Assembly (NCBI GenBank): GCA_003224905.1
Contig: QIAA01000158.1
Location: 1 to 40,390 of the forward strand
Source: Acidobacteriota bacterium
GTDB lineage: Bacteria; Acidobacteriota; Terriglobia; Terriglobales; Acidobacteriaceae
Length of the DNA: 40,390 bases
Direction: 5' to 3'
The notes beneath the pieces were generated by a model. It was not told the DNA's origin. It worked only from the letters and a program-made list of their open reading frames with translations, and did not search any database. The translations under genes were made by a program, and so were the position numbers. This document shows, piece after piece, positions 33,668 through 40,390 of the stretch. The stretch's first letter is position 1; the number at the start of each line of letters is the position of its first letter.

Positions 33668-35155
33668 ATGAACCTTCTCTTGCTCTCCATGCCCGACTCC
33701 TTCGAGCACATGCCTGCGATCGCTGTCCGCATGCCGAACGGCGCCCTTAGCTCTTTGGCAGGGAACGTTGACTCTCACCACCGCGTGGCAATCGCCGATC
33801 TGATTCTGGTGCAGCGCCGGGTTCGCGACACCGTCACTCGTCTAATGCACGAGTTTGATCCTGACGTAGTCGGGCTTTCCGTAATGACGTTTCAGCGCCG
33901 TACTGCTGTGCGAATCGTCGAGTTGGTGCGCGCGCTCAACCCGGCAGCAAAAATCGTTCTCGGCGGTTACGACCCCAGCCTGGCTCCAGAGGCGTACAGC
34001 CACACGAATGTGGATTACATTGTGCGTGGCGAAGGCGAGCTTACCTTTCGTGACCTGGTGCGTGCACTTGAAAAACAGAGTGGATTCGAGCGCATTTGCG
34101 GTCTTTCCTATCGGGACGGCACTCATTGGCGGCACAATCCTGAGCGGCCAGTACACGGGCTTGAAGACGGGGAAATACGCTTGCCCAATCGGGATGCACG
34201 AGTCCTCCAAGGCTACACTCTCCTGGGTCGGCAAGTGGACGTGGTCGAGACTTCCCGTGGCTGCACCTACGATTGCAGTTTTTGTTCGATCATCGAGATG
34301 CGCGGACGAAACTTCCACACCTATTCCTTCGATCGCGTGCTGGCCGATATTCGCGATGCGCGGGATCACGGCGCCCGCACGATCTTTCTGGTCGATGACA
34401 ACATCACGCTGAATATCCGCCGTTTTGAGGCACTTTGCCGCGCGATTATCGAAGCGGGGCTAAACGGGCTCGACTACTTTGTGCAGGCTATGACAGCGCC
34501 CATCGCCGCCGAGGGCGAGACTTTGGCGCCGCTAATGCACCAGACGGGATTTCGCTACGTTTTTCTTGGCATTGAAAACATTTTAGACAGTGATCTGCAA
34601 TTCTTACGGGCCAGGGCCAAGAATACGGAACGCGCAAACGGACGCACCGTTGGAAACGCCACGGTTAAAGCCATCGAACATCTGCACCGGAACAAGATGT
34701 ATGTGGTGGGCGGTCTGATCGTCGGAAATCCTGACGACACCTTCGAAGCCATTGAAGCCAATCTCGAGTTTGCGCGCCGCTACGTGGATTGGCCCTACAT
34801 TCAGCACCCGACGCCATATCCGCGCACGCCCATGACCACAGATTTCCGAACGCAGGGATTGGTCATAAACGAAAACCTGGAAGAATATGATGGCACTACG
34901 GCTGTCGTGCGAACTCGGCATCTTTCAGCGGAAGAAGTCGAGTTCCAGCGTTGGAAGGCCGAACGCTGGATGAAGGTCCGGCACATGCCCGCCGCGTTTC
35001 GTCACGACCCCTGGTTTGTTGTGCGGCACGCTCGGCAGATGATGGCCCACACCTTCCGGGGCTCCGGGTTTCGTTCTCTGTTCGGGTTTGAAGACCAACG
35101 CAAGGCGTTCCAGCGATATCAAGAGCGGCGACTAATCGAGCGGGAATACGTCTGA
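33668..35155 (+). CDS. B12-binding radical SAM enzyme, function unknown
   Basis: A 495-residue enzyme. The first 150 residues resemble the cobalamin-binding fold (DPDVVGLSVMTFQRRT, IVLGGYDPSLAPE, DYIVRGEGELTF). The radical SAM iron-sulfur cysteines are C199, C203 and C206 in RGCTYDCSFCSI. The C-terminal 100 residues are helical and unlike the usual SAM barrel tail. Such enzymes include BchE, hopanoid methylases and many P-methyl or C-methyl transferases. GGAG lies upstream of the ATG. It stands alone and convergent with rnhB, so context gives no substrate. It is probably a methyl or ring-forming enzyme of lipid, cofactor or natural-product metabolism; this is inference. Confidence 0.85.
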   Translation: MNLLLLSMPDSFEHMPAIAVRMPNGALSSLAGNVDSHHRVAIADLILVQRRVRDTVTRLMHEFDPDVVGLSVMTFQRRTAVRIVELVRALNPAAKIVLGGYDPSLAPEAYSHTNVDYIVRGEGELTFRDLVRALEKQSGFERICGLSYRDGTHWRHNPERPVHGLEDGEIRLPNRDARVLQGYTLLGRQVDVVETSRGCTYDCSFCSIIEMRGRNFHTYSFDRVLADIRDARDHGARTIFLVDDNITLNIRRFEALCRAIIEAGLNGLDYFVQAMTAPIAAEGETLAPLMHQTGFRYVFLGIENILDSDLQFLRARAKNTERANGRTVGNATVKAIEHLHRNKMYVVGGLIVGNPDDTFEAIEANLEFARRYVDWPYIQHPTPYPRTPMTTDFRTQGLVINENLEEYDGTTAVVRTRHLSAEEVEFQRWKAERWMKVRHMPAAFRHDPWFVVRHARQMMAHTFRGSGFRSLFGFEDQRKAFQRYQERRLIEREYV

Positions 35156-35167
35156 GTTGGGAAAGGG

Positions 35168-35974
35168 TTAAGCCGGTTCACCCAGTTCCAGAGGCTCTGG
35201 CTTAAGATTCGGTCCTTCTGCTCCTCCCTGCAACATGAACGCGAGGACTTCCTGCGGTACCGGCGCCTTCCACACTGGGGCAAATGATTGGCGATGGAGC
35301 GGCGAAGGCCCATGCTCGCGCAAAGCAGCCAGGTGATGAGGCGTACTGTATCCCTTGTTCGAGGCAAGGCGGTAAAGAGGAAATACCGGATCCCACTCGG
35401 TGACTAAGCGGTCTCGCTCGACTTTGGCCAGGATGGATGCGGCGGCAATAGAAGCTGAAAGGGCGTCGCCGTGAATGATCGGTTGCTGCGGCAGTTCGCA
35501 ATCGAGACGCAACGCGTCAATCAAGAGATGATCAGGGAGCGGTTGCAAGCGTGAGACGGCTTCCCTCATGGCTACGCGCGAGGCTTGGTAGATATTGATC
35601 TGATCGATGCGGGCTGCATCGACGGCGGCGATTGCATAGGCGACAGCATGCTCTCGGATGCGTTGCGCCAGAACCTCGCGCCGTTCAGGAAGCAGAAGCT
35701 TCGAATCGCGCAGGCCGCGAATCCGATAAGCGGGATCCAGGATCACGGCGGCCGCGACCACCGGCCCGAAGAGTGAACCGCGACCGACCTCATCGACCCC
35801 GGCGATGAGATGCGCACCCAGTGCCCAGGCCTTCTTCTCGTATTTCAGAGTGCAGCGGAGGCGTTTCAACAGTCGCAACTTGGCGGCCGACGCAGAGAGC
35901 TGCCGCCCATTGGTGGCTTCGGATTGACGCGGCATTTTGGGGACGATAGTTGCATCTTCGCCGAGGAGTGGCAT
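35168..35974 (-). CDS. rnhB: ribonuclease HII
   Basis: A 268-residue RNase HII, which removes ribonucleotides from DNA. The catalytic acids are D61/E62 (AGVDEVGRGSLFGPV), D153 (LLIDALRLD) and D170 (HGDALSA), followed by ASILAKVERD. The protein has an extra basic N-terminus of about 45 residues (to LKYEKKAW) that also occurs in some long family members. Start is ATG 35974; ATG 35935 is an alternative and neither has a strong ribosome binding site. It ends 12 nt from the convergent radical SAM gene. Confidence 0.94.
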   Translation of the reverse strand: MPLLGEDATIVPKMPRQSEATNGRQLSASAAKLRLLKRLRCTLKYEKKAWALGAHLIAGVDEVGRGSLFGPVVAAAVILDPAYRIRGLRDSKLLLPERREVLAQRIREHAVAYAIAAVDAARIDQINIYQASRVAMREAVSRLQPLPDHLLIDALRLDCELPQQPIIHGDALSASIAAASILAKVERDRLVTEWDPVFPLYRLASNKGYSTPHHLAALREHGPSPLHRQSFAPVWKAPVPQEVLAFMLQGGAEGPNLKPEPLELGEPA

Positions 35975-36189
35975 TGGCGCAACTGTGAAAATTTAGAGTA
36001 CTGTTCGTTGTTGAACTTAACTCTTGCCCGGTTAGGAGTTCTGCTGCTGGGCACACGAGACTGCGACCGCTCGGGATCGACTTATCCGGGTGTGTGCTAG
36101 TATCTTGTGTTTTTTGAATGGCCTCAGCACTGGGGGCTGCTGATCTGGTTTATTCTGAAGCCTGCGGTTAATATCAGTCGCGACCTGCA

Positions 36190-37440
36190 ATGAAAGATAC
36201 CCTCGGAGTCCTGTTGGCGGGAGGAGCAGGCGAGCGGCTCTATCCACTGACCCGCGACCGCGCCAAGCCTGCCGTGACCTTCGGCGGCATCTACCGGATC
36301 ATCGACGTCACGCTATCCAATTGCGTCAACTCTGACCTGCGTCGGGTTTATATCCTTACCCAATATAAGGCGCTTTCATTGAATCGCCACATTCGCGAAG
36401 GATGGAACATTGTGGGGCGCGAGATGGGGGAGTTCATCGAAGTGCTGCCACCCATGAAGCGGGTCAGCGAGAGCTGGTATCAGGGAACAGCCGATGCGGT
36501 TTACCAGAACATCTACTCCATCGGGTCTGAGCAGCCCAGGCATGTGCTGATTCTTTCCGGCGATCACATTTACAAGATGAACTACGGACTGATGCTGCGC
36601 CAGCACAACGATTCTGGCGCGGATGTAACTCTGGCGACGATTCAGATCGACCCGTCAGAAGTCTCCCGCTTCGGCGTCGTGGCTATGGACCGTGATCACC
36701 GGGTAATTGGATTTCAGGAGAAGCCAAAACAAACGGAGTTGCGCTCGCCTTCGAATCCGGATAAGGTCCCGGCTTCTATGGGAGTCTATCTCTTCAACAC
36801 CGATGTGCTCATCCCAGTGCTGCTGAAGAACGCGGAGGATCCCGGCTCGAGCCACGATTTCGGCAAAGATATTCTTCCTAAGATGGTGGACGACTACCGC
36901 GTATACGCTTACGACTTCATCGATGAAAACCAGAAAGAAGCGCTCTACTGGCGCGACGTCGGCACGCTGGAGGCGTATTACGAAGCCAACATGGATATCG
37001 TGGCGGTTTCGCCGGTTTTCAACCTCTATGACGAGCACTGGCCCATCCGTACTCATCAGCGGCAGTATCCGCCAGCCAAGTTTGTGTTTGCTGAGCGCGG
37101 ACGCATGGGCACTGCCCTCGACTCGATTGTTTCTTCGGGCTGCATTGTCTCAGGAAGCACGGTGAAGAATTCCATTCTTTCTCCTGACGTCCGAGTGAAC
37201 TCCTACAGCGAGGTCGACGACTGCATTCTGTTCTCTCATGTGAACATCGGGCGGCACTGCCACGTTCGCAAGGCGATTATCGATCGCGACGTGCACATTC
37301 CGGAGGGAACTACCATCGGCTACGACCCTGAAGCCGACCGCCAGCGATATTTCGTTACAGACAGTGGAATTACTGTTGTGACGCGAGACTACTCGCTGTT
37401 TGAGAACCCAGTCGCAGTGGATTACTTCACCAGCGAGTAG
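36190..37440 (+). CDS. glgC: glucose-1-phosphate adenylyltransferase
   Basis: A 416-residue ADP-glucose pyrophosphorylase, which makes ADP-glucose for glycogen. The nucleotide-binding start is LLAGGAGERLYPLT, with the usual RAKPAV shortly after. The EKP motif is GFQEKPK, and the Asp in SGDHIYKM binds metal. The C-terminal left-handed beta helix has the expected hexapeptide repeats (GCIVSGSTVKNSILSPDVRV and following). Length matches the family. No other glycogen gene is in the window. Regulation by fructose-1,6-bisphosphate or similar is known for the family but not shown here. Confidence 0.95.
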   Translation: MKDTLGVLLAGGAGERLYPLTRDRAKPAVTFGGIYRIIDVTLSNCVNSDLRRVYILTQYKALSLNRHIREGWNIVGREMGEFIEVLPPMKRVSESWYQGTADAVYQNIYSIGSEQPRHVLILSGDHIYKMNYGLMLRQHNDSGADVTLATIQIDPSEVSRFGVVAMDRDHRVIGFQEKPKQTELRSPSNPDKVPASMGVYLFNTDVLIPVLLKNAEDPGSSHDFGKDILPKMVDDYRVYAYDFIDENQKEALYWRDVGTLEAYYEANMDIVAVSPVFNLYDEHWPIRTHQRQYPPAKFVFAERGRMGTALDSIVSSGCIVSGSTVKNSILSPDVRVNSYSEVDDCILFSHVNIGRHCHVRKAIIDRDVHIPEGTTIGYDPEADRQRYFVTDSGITVVTRDYSLFENPVAVDYFTSE

Positions 37441-37538
37441 TCCGCAACTCAAAGCGGCCGGGAAAATCCAATATTCGTTTTTTGTTCGCTTCCAAATGCA
37501 CCCTGCTACCATGTGTGTCTCTGGAGCGAATTTGTGGC

Positions 37539-37566
37539 GAACTTTTGGGATCACAAAAACGTATAA
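37539..37566 (+). promoter_or_regulatory. candidate ECF-type promoter of the sigma operon
   Basis: GAACTT at 37539-37544 and CGTATAA at 37560-37566, with 17 nt between GAAC and CGTA. This resembles ECF promoters (GAAC-type -35 and CGTA/CGTC-type -10). It would start transcription about 60 nt before the sigma gene, suggesting autoregulation. Confidence 0.5.
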
Positions 37567-37634
37567 CAACTGTGGGGTTATGCCCAGGCGATGCCTAGGC
37601 TAGCTGAGAACCCAGGAGTTCCAGGGAGTGCGGG

Positions 37635-38234
37635 TTGGACGATGCCCAGGCGGTTGGGAGGCTGGTCCGTCGCTGCAAGGCAGGCGACGCTGCGGCGTGG
37701 GAGCAAATCGTGCAGCAATATCATCGCAGGATCTACAACATCTGCTTTCGTTTTGCCCGATCAGCAGACGATGCCCAGGATCTAACGCAGGAGGTCTTCA
37801 TTAAGGTCTATCGCACGCTGAGTTCCTACGATGTCGAACGAGGAGCGTTCATGACGTGGGTAACCACGATTACCCGTAACCTCCTCGTCGATCATTTCCG
37901 CAAGAGCAAACAGGATCGCGTGACGGACTCGCTGGATGCATCGCCTTCAGAAAACGAGGATGCGATGCCGCTCGGTCAACAGATTCAGGACAAGACAACG
38001 CCTGCGGACATGCGGTCGCAGAGCCGCGAGGCCGGAGAATTTGTGCATCGCGCATTGCAGAAACTCTCTCCCGAACTGCGCGAAGCAGTGATTCTGCGCG
38101 ACCTGCAAGACATGGATTACCGAGAGATTGCCACCGTTTTGAAAGTGCCTGAGGGAACTGTGAAATCGCGGATCAATCGCGGGCGTGCGGAACTTGCGCG
38201 CCTGCTGCAACGTACATATAGGCAGGTGATGTGA
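37635..38234 (+). CDS. ECF-type RNA polymerase sigma factor
   Basis: A 199-residue sigma factor. Region 2 is near residues 20-95 (IYNICFRFARSADDAQDLTQ and TWVTTITRNLLVDHFRK) and region 4 near 135-190 (LRDLQDMDYREIATVLKVPE, GTVKSRINRGRAEL). It lacks regions 1 and 3, as ECF factors do. I chose the TTG at 37635, with GGGAG 6 nt upstream. The next gene encodes a zinc anti-sigma factor and overlaps it as TGATG, so the two are coupled. It probably drives its own operon and other envelope genes from the ECF-like promoter upstream. Confidence 0.92.
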   Translation: MDDAQAVGRLVRRCKAGDAAAWEQIVQQYHRRIYNICFRFARSADDAQDLTQEVFIKVYRTLSSYDVERGAFMTWVTTITRNLLVDHFRKSKQDRVTDSLDASPSENEDAMPLGQQIQDKTTPADMRSQSREAGEFVHRALQKLSPELREAVILRDLQDMDYREIATVLKVPEGTVKSRINRGRAELARLLQRTYRQVM

Positions 38235-38974
38235 TGCCAGTCGAGGGCAGAAACAACATGCAGTGCGCGGAGTTTGACGCTCTTCTCAGCGATGCTCTGG
38301 ACGGACTTTTGACCGGAGACAAGTCGGAGAGCTTTCAAGCGCATGCGCGGGTCTGTACAGTTTGCGGGCCTCTTTATTCGGAAGCCGACGCCGGACGGCG
38401 CTGGCTGAAGTCACTCGGAGAAATTGAGCCGCCGGCCAATCTGGTCCATAACATTCTTGTCGCCACCGGTGGGCGCGACACGGCTCGGGCCAAGAGCGGA
38501 CAGCAAGTTTCCTGGGCGGCTGCGGTTCGGGGGTGGATGCGGCCAGTGTTTTCGCCGGTTTTCGCCGTCGCGCGGCAGCCTCGGTTCGCGATGTCATTCG
38601 GAATGGCGTTTTTCTCATTGTCTGTCACCCTGAGCCTGGCCGGAGTCAAGCTCACTGATCTGCGGCACTTGGATCTGCGCCCGGCCGCGATCAAGCGCAC
38701 TTACTACGAAACCAGCGGCAGAGTAGTGAAGTACTACGAAAATATTCGTCTGGTGTACGAAATTGAATCACGCGTGAGGGAGTTCAAACGAGCCACCACG
38801 CCCGCCGAACCGGCTTCCCAGCCGCAGAATAAGGAGCACAAGAACAATACCAGTGGACAACCTGAACAGCGACAAGAACGTAATTACAGCCAGGGACCAG
38901 ACCAGCCGGTGCTGGCCGGTCTCCCGAATGATCCGCCTGTAGTGATGCTGACCATTTACAGGAGGATTGCATGA
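38234..38974 (+). CDS. zinc-binding anti-sigma factor with a membrane helix
   Basis: A 246-residue protein; the ATG at 38234 overlaps the sigma stop. The zinc anti-sigma signature is H37-x3-C41-x2-C44 (FQAHARVCTVC), which normally binds region 2/4 of the cognate ECF sigma. A membrane helix lies at about residues 117-138 and is followed by a roughly 100-residue outside tail. The tail begins with a Tyr/Arg-rich stretch and ends in Gln/Asn/Pro-rich low complexity. This layout (cytoplasmic sigma-binding domain, one helix, periplasmic sensor part) fits envelope-stress control. It overlaps the next gene by 4 nt. Confidence 0.85.
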   Translation: MPVEGRNNMQCAEFDALLSDALDGLLTGDKSESFQAHARVCTVCGPLYSEADAGRRWLKSLGEIEPPANLVHNILVATGGRDTARAKSGQQVSWAAAVRGWMRPVFSPVFAVARQPRFAMSFGMAFFSLSVTLSLAGVKLTDLRHLDLRPAAIKRTYYETSGRVVKYYENIRLVYEIESRVREFKRATTPAEPASQPQNKEHKNNTSGQPEQRQERNYSQGPDQPVLAGLPNDPPVVMLTIYRRIA

Positions 38975-39894
38975 ACTGCGCCACACACAACAATGTTCCC
39001 GCTACGGCGTACTGCCGCACTTGCGGCAAAGCTCTGTGCGCGAACTGCACCCGCTCCGTTCACGGAGTGATTTATTGCGAGAGCTGCCTCGCGGCACGAC
39101 TCGAGGGAGTACAACCGCCGCCATCACCGCCGCCTCCGGGGGTTGCCGGCACCGCAAGAGGTGGAGGTGGACCGAATCCCGCTCTGGCCGGCGTTTTGGC
39201 CGGATTCTTTCCCTTCGGAGTCGGGGCCGTTTACAACGGGCAATATGCGAAGGGCTTTGCGCACCTGGTTATTTTTGTTGCCTGCGTATGGGGGCTTTCT
39301 TCTGGGGACGGGGATTTCGCGCCGGTTCTCGGAATTGCTCTGAGCGCCTTTTACATATACCAGATCATTGACGCCGTTCGCTCGGCACATGCGATCCAGG
39401 CCGGGCAGCCCGCTCCCGATCCTTTCGGACTAGGCAGAGCATTTGGAGCAGGAGAAGGAATCGACACCAGCAAAGTGCCCACTGGGGCTTTTGTGCTGAT
39501 CGGGCTGGGCGTGCTGTTCCTGCTGCACACCATGGGGCTTTGGTTCTTCAACATGGATCGTCTGTGGCCGCTGATCCTGATCGGCATTGGAGGGTGGCTC
39601 CTGGCGCGCCGCACAGGGCTGGTTGGTAACGTGCCTCCGCGGGGCGGGTATCGGTGCCAGAATCTTACCGGGCCGGCTGTGCTGATTACGCTGGGATTTT
39701 TGTTTCTGCTTCAGAACGCGCACGTCGCAAGGTTCGGGCGGACCTGGCCCCTGCTGCTGGTTGTGATTGGCTTGACCAAGGTTCTGCGTAGTAACGCGCC
39801 AGGCGGGCCGCCGCCCTTGAGCGGCGGAGAACCACCTGCGGGACCAGTCAGCGGCGAAGTACAGCCACCGCCGAGCGAGGTGATCAATGGGTAG
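38971..39894 (+). CDS. zinc-finger membrane protein with TM2-like and LiaF-like segments
   Basis: A 307-residue protein. Residues 3-39 form a B-box-type zinc finger (C3, H6, C15, C18, C23, C26, H31, C36, C39 are candidate ligands). A Pro/Gly linker follows, then a TM2-like pair of helices (LAGVLAGFFPFGVGAVYNGQ) and two sets of helices resembling the DUF5668/LiaF membrane region (for example FVLIGLGVLFLLHTMGLWFF and WPLILIGIGGWLLA; then AVLITLGFLFLLQNAHVARF). The C-terminal tail is Gly/Pro-rich. It starts inside the anti-sigma stop (ATGA overlap). The role is unknown but it is likely an envelope-stress component of this operon. Confidence 0.75.
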   Translation: MNCATHNNVPATAYCRTCGKALCANCTRSVHGVIYCESCLAARLEGVQPPPSPPPPGVAGTARGGGGPNPALAGVLAGFFPFGVGAVYNGQYAKGFAHLVIFVACVWGLSSGDGDFAPVLGIALSAFYIYQIIDAVRSAHAIQAGQPAPDPFGLGRAFGAGEGIDTSKVPTGAFVLIGLGVLFLLHTMGLWFFNMDRLWPLILIGIGGWLLARRTGLVGNVPPRGGYRCQNLTGPAVLITLGFLFLLQNAHVARFGRTWPLLLVVIGLTKVLRSNAPGGPPPLSGGEPPAGPVSGEVQPPPSEVING

Positions 39895-40390
39895 CCCTGC
39901 TCCAACTCCTCCGGTTTATCCGAGACGGCGGTCATTCGCGGGACCACTGGTTCTCATCGTGATCGGCATCGTGTTTCTGCTGGGGAACATTGGAGTCCTG
40001 CCCTGGTGGCGGCTTGGACAACTCTTTGCGCATTTCTGGCCGGCGCTGATCATTCTTTGGGGTGTGGTAAAGCTGCTTGAATACCGCCAGGCGCAACGGG
40101 AGGGCAGGCGTGCAGCGGGAATTGGCGCTGGGGGGGTGTTCCTGTTGGTCGTTCTGATCGTTAGTGGTTTGGCGGCAACCAAAGCCTCCCAATTCAACTG
40201 GGATGAGTTGCGGGACGAAATCAATTGGGACGACGGCGACTTCTCGTTCGGGCACAAATACGACTTTGATGATCAACTTCAGCAGGACTTCCCTGCCGGA
40301 GCCAGCCTGCGGGTTGTAAACGATCGTGGCACTGTAACCGTGAATGCTTCTGACGACAATCAGATCCGCGTTGTTGTTCACAAGCACATC
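39887..40390 (+). CDS. LiaF/DUF4097-like protein, partial
   Basis: The frame opens at ATG 39887, overlaps the previous stop by 8 nt, and has GAGG 6 nt upstream; it runs off the window after 168 codons. It begins with a Pro-rich stretch and three hydrophobic segments of the DUF5668/LiaF kind (PLVLIVIGIVFLLGNIGVL, FWPALIILWGVVKLLEYR, GVFLLVVLIVSGLAA). A start of beta-strand repeats follows (ASLRVVNDRGTVTVNASDDN), typical of DUF4097/LiaF-type adhesin-like domains. In Bacillus, LiaF is an inhibitor of an envelope-stress system. The full length is unknown. Confidence 0.75.
   Translation, partial: MGSPAPTPPVYPRRRSFAGPLVLIVIGIVFLLGNIGVLPWWRLGQLFAHFWPALIILWGVVKLLEYRQAQREGRRAAGIGAGGVFLLVVLIVSGLAATKASQFNWDELRDEINWDDGDFSFGHKYDFDDQLQQDFPAGASLRVVNDRGTVTVNASDDNQIRVVVHKHI

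Overview
The window looks like chromosome from an Acidobacteriota bacterium, probably close to Koribacter/Terriglobales. This is inferred from gene content and not from a marker gene. Supporting signs are a PadR regulator paired with a MacB/FtsX-type permease of the acidobacterial ADOP kind, futalosine-route menaquinone genes (mqnE and a UbiA-family prenyltransferase), many short secreted proteins rich in Gln/Pro/Ala, moderately high GC, and dense gene packing on both strands. I found no rRNA, tRNA, CRISPR array, insertion sequence or prophage.

Layout. 1-3.7 kb (minus strand): partial ADOP permease with its PadR regulator and a palindromic operator, then an ankyrin-repeat protein and a membrane protein with two YcxB-like domains. 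4.1-10.1 kb (plus): smc, purC, a CvpA-like protein and a small Fis-type HTH protein, ending in a strong bidirectional terminator. 10.1-14.8 kb: secreted TPR protein (minus), SDR oxidoreductase (plus), eight-cysteine zinc-ribbon protein (minus), YtxH and DUF948-like membrane-stress proteins (plus), a second bidirectional terminator, and a secreted VirB10-like protein (minus). 15.0-20.9 kb (plus): TetR, RND adaptor, RND pump and UbiA prenyltransferase, packed as one operon behind a TetR-type operator that overlaps the promoter.

20.9-24.4 kb (minus): an operon of outer-membrane porin, short PstS-like binding protein and chemoreceptor. 24.6-28.0 kb: mqnE (plus), secreted CAP-domain protein (minus) and an RmuC-family protein (plus). 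28.0-30.4 kb: degenerate 30-bp repeats, then a second porin/PstS-like pair (minus) whose binding protein carries a single-base frameshift in its signal peptide. 30.4-33.6 kb (minus): a PIG-L deacetylase, tmk, a DNA polymerase III delta-prime gene and an Hfq-like protein with a long disordered N-terminus. 33.7-37.4 kb: B12-binding radical SAM enzyme (plus), rnhB (minus), glgC (plus). 37.5-40.4 kb (plus): ECF sigma factor, zinc-binding anti-sigma factor, zinc-finger/membrane protein and a LiaF-like protein cut by the window end, all overlapping and preceded by an ECF-type promoter.

Most genes are housekeeping or envelope functions. The parts most worth a second look are the porin/PstS-like/chemoreceptor operon and its frameshifted sister pair, the Hfq-like protein, the acidic insertion in the SMC head, the 30-bp repeats, and the sigma/anti-sigma envelope operon.
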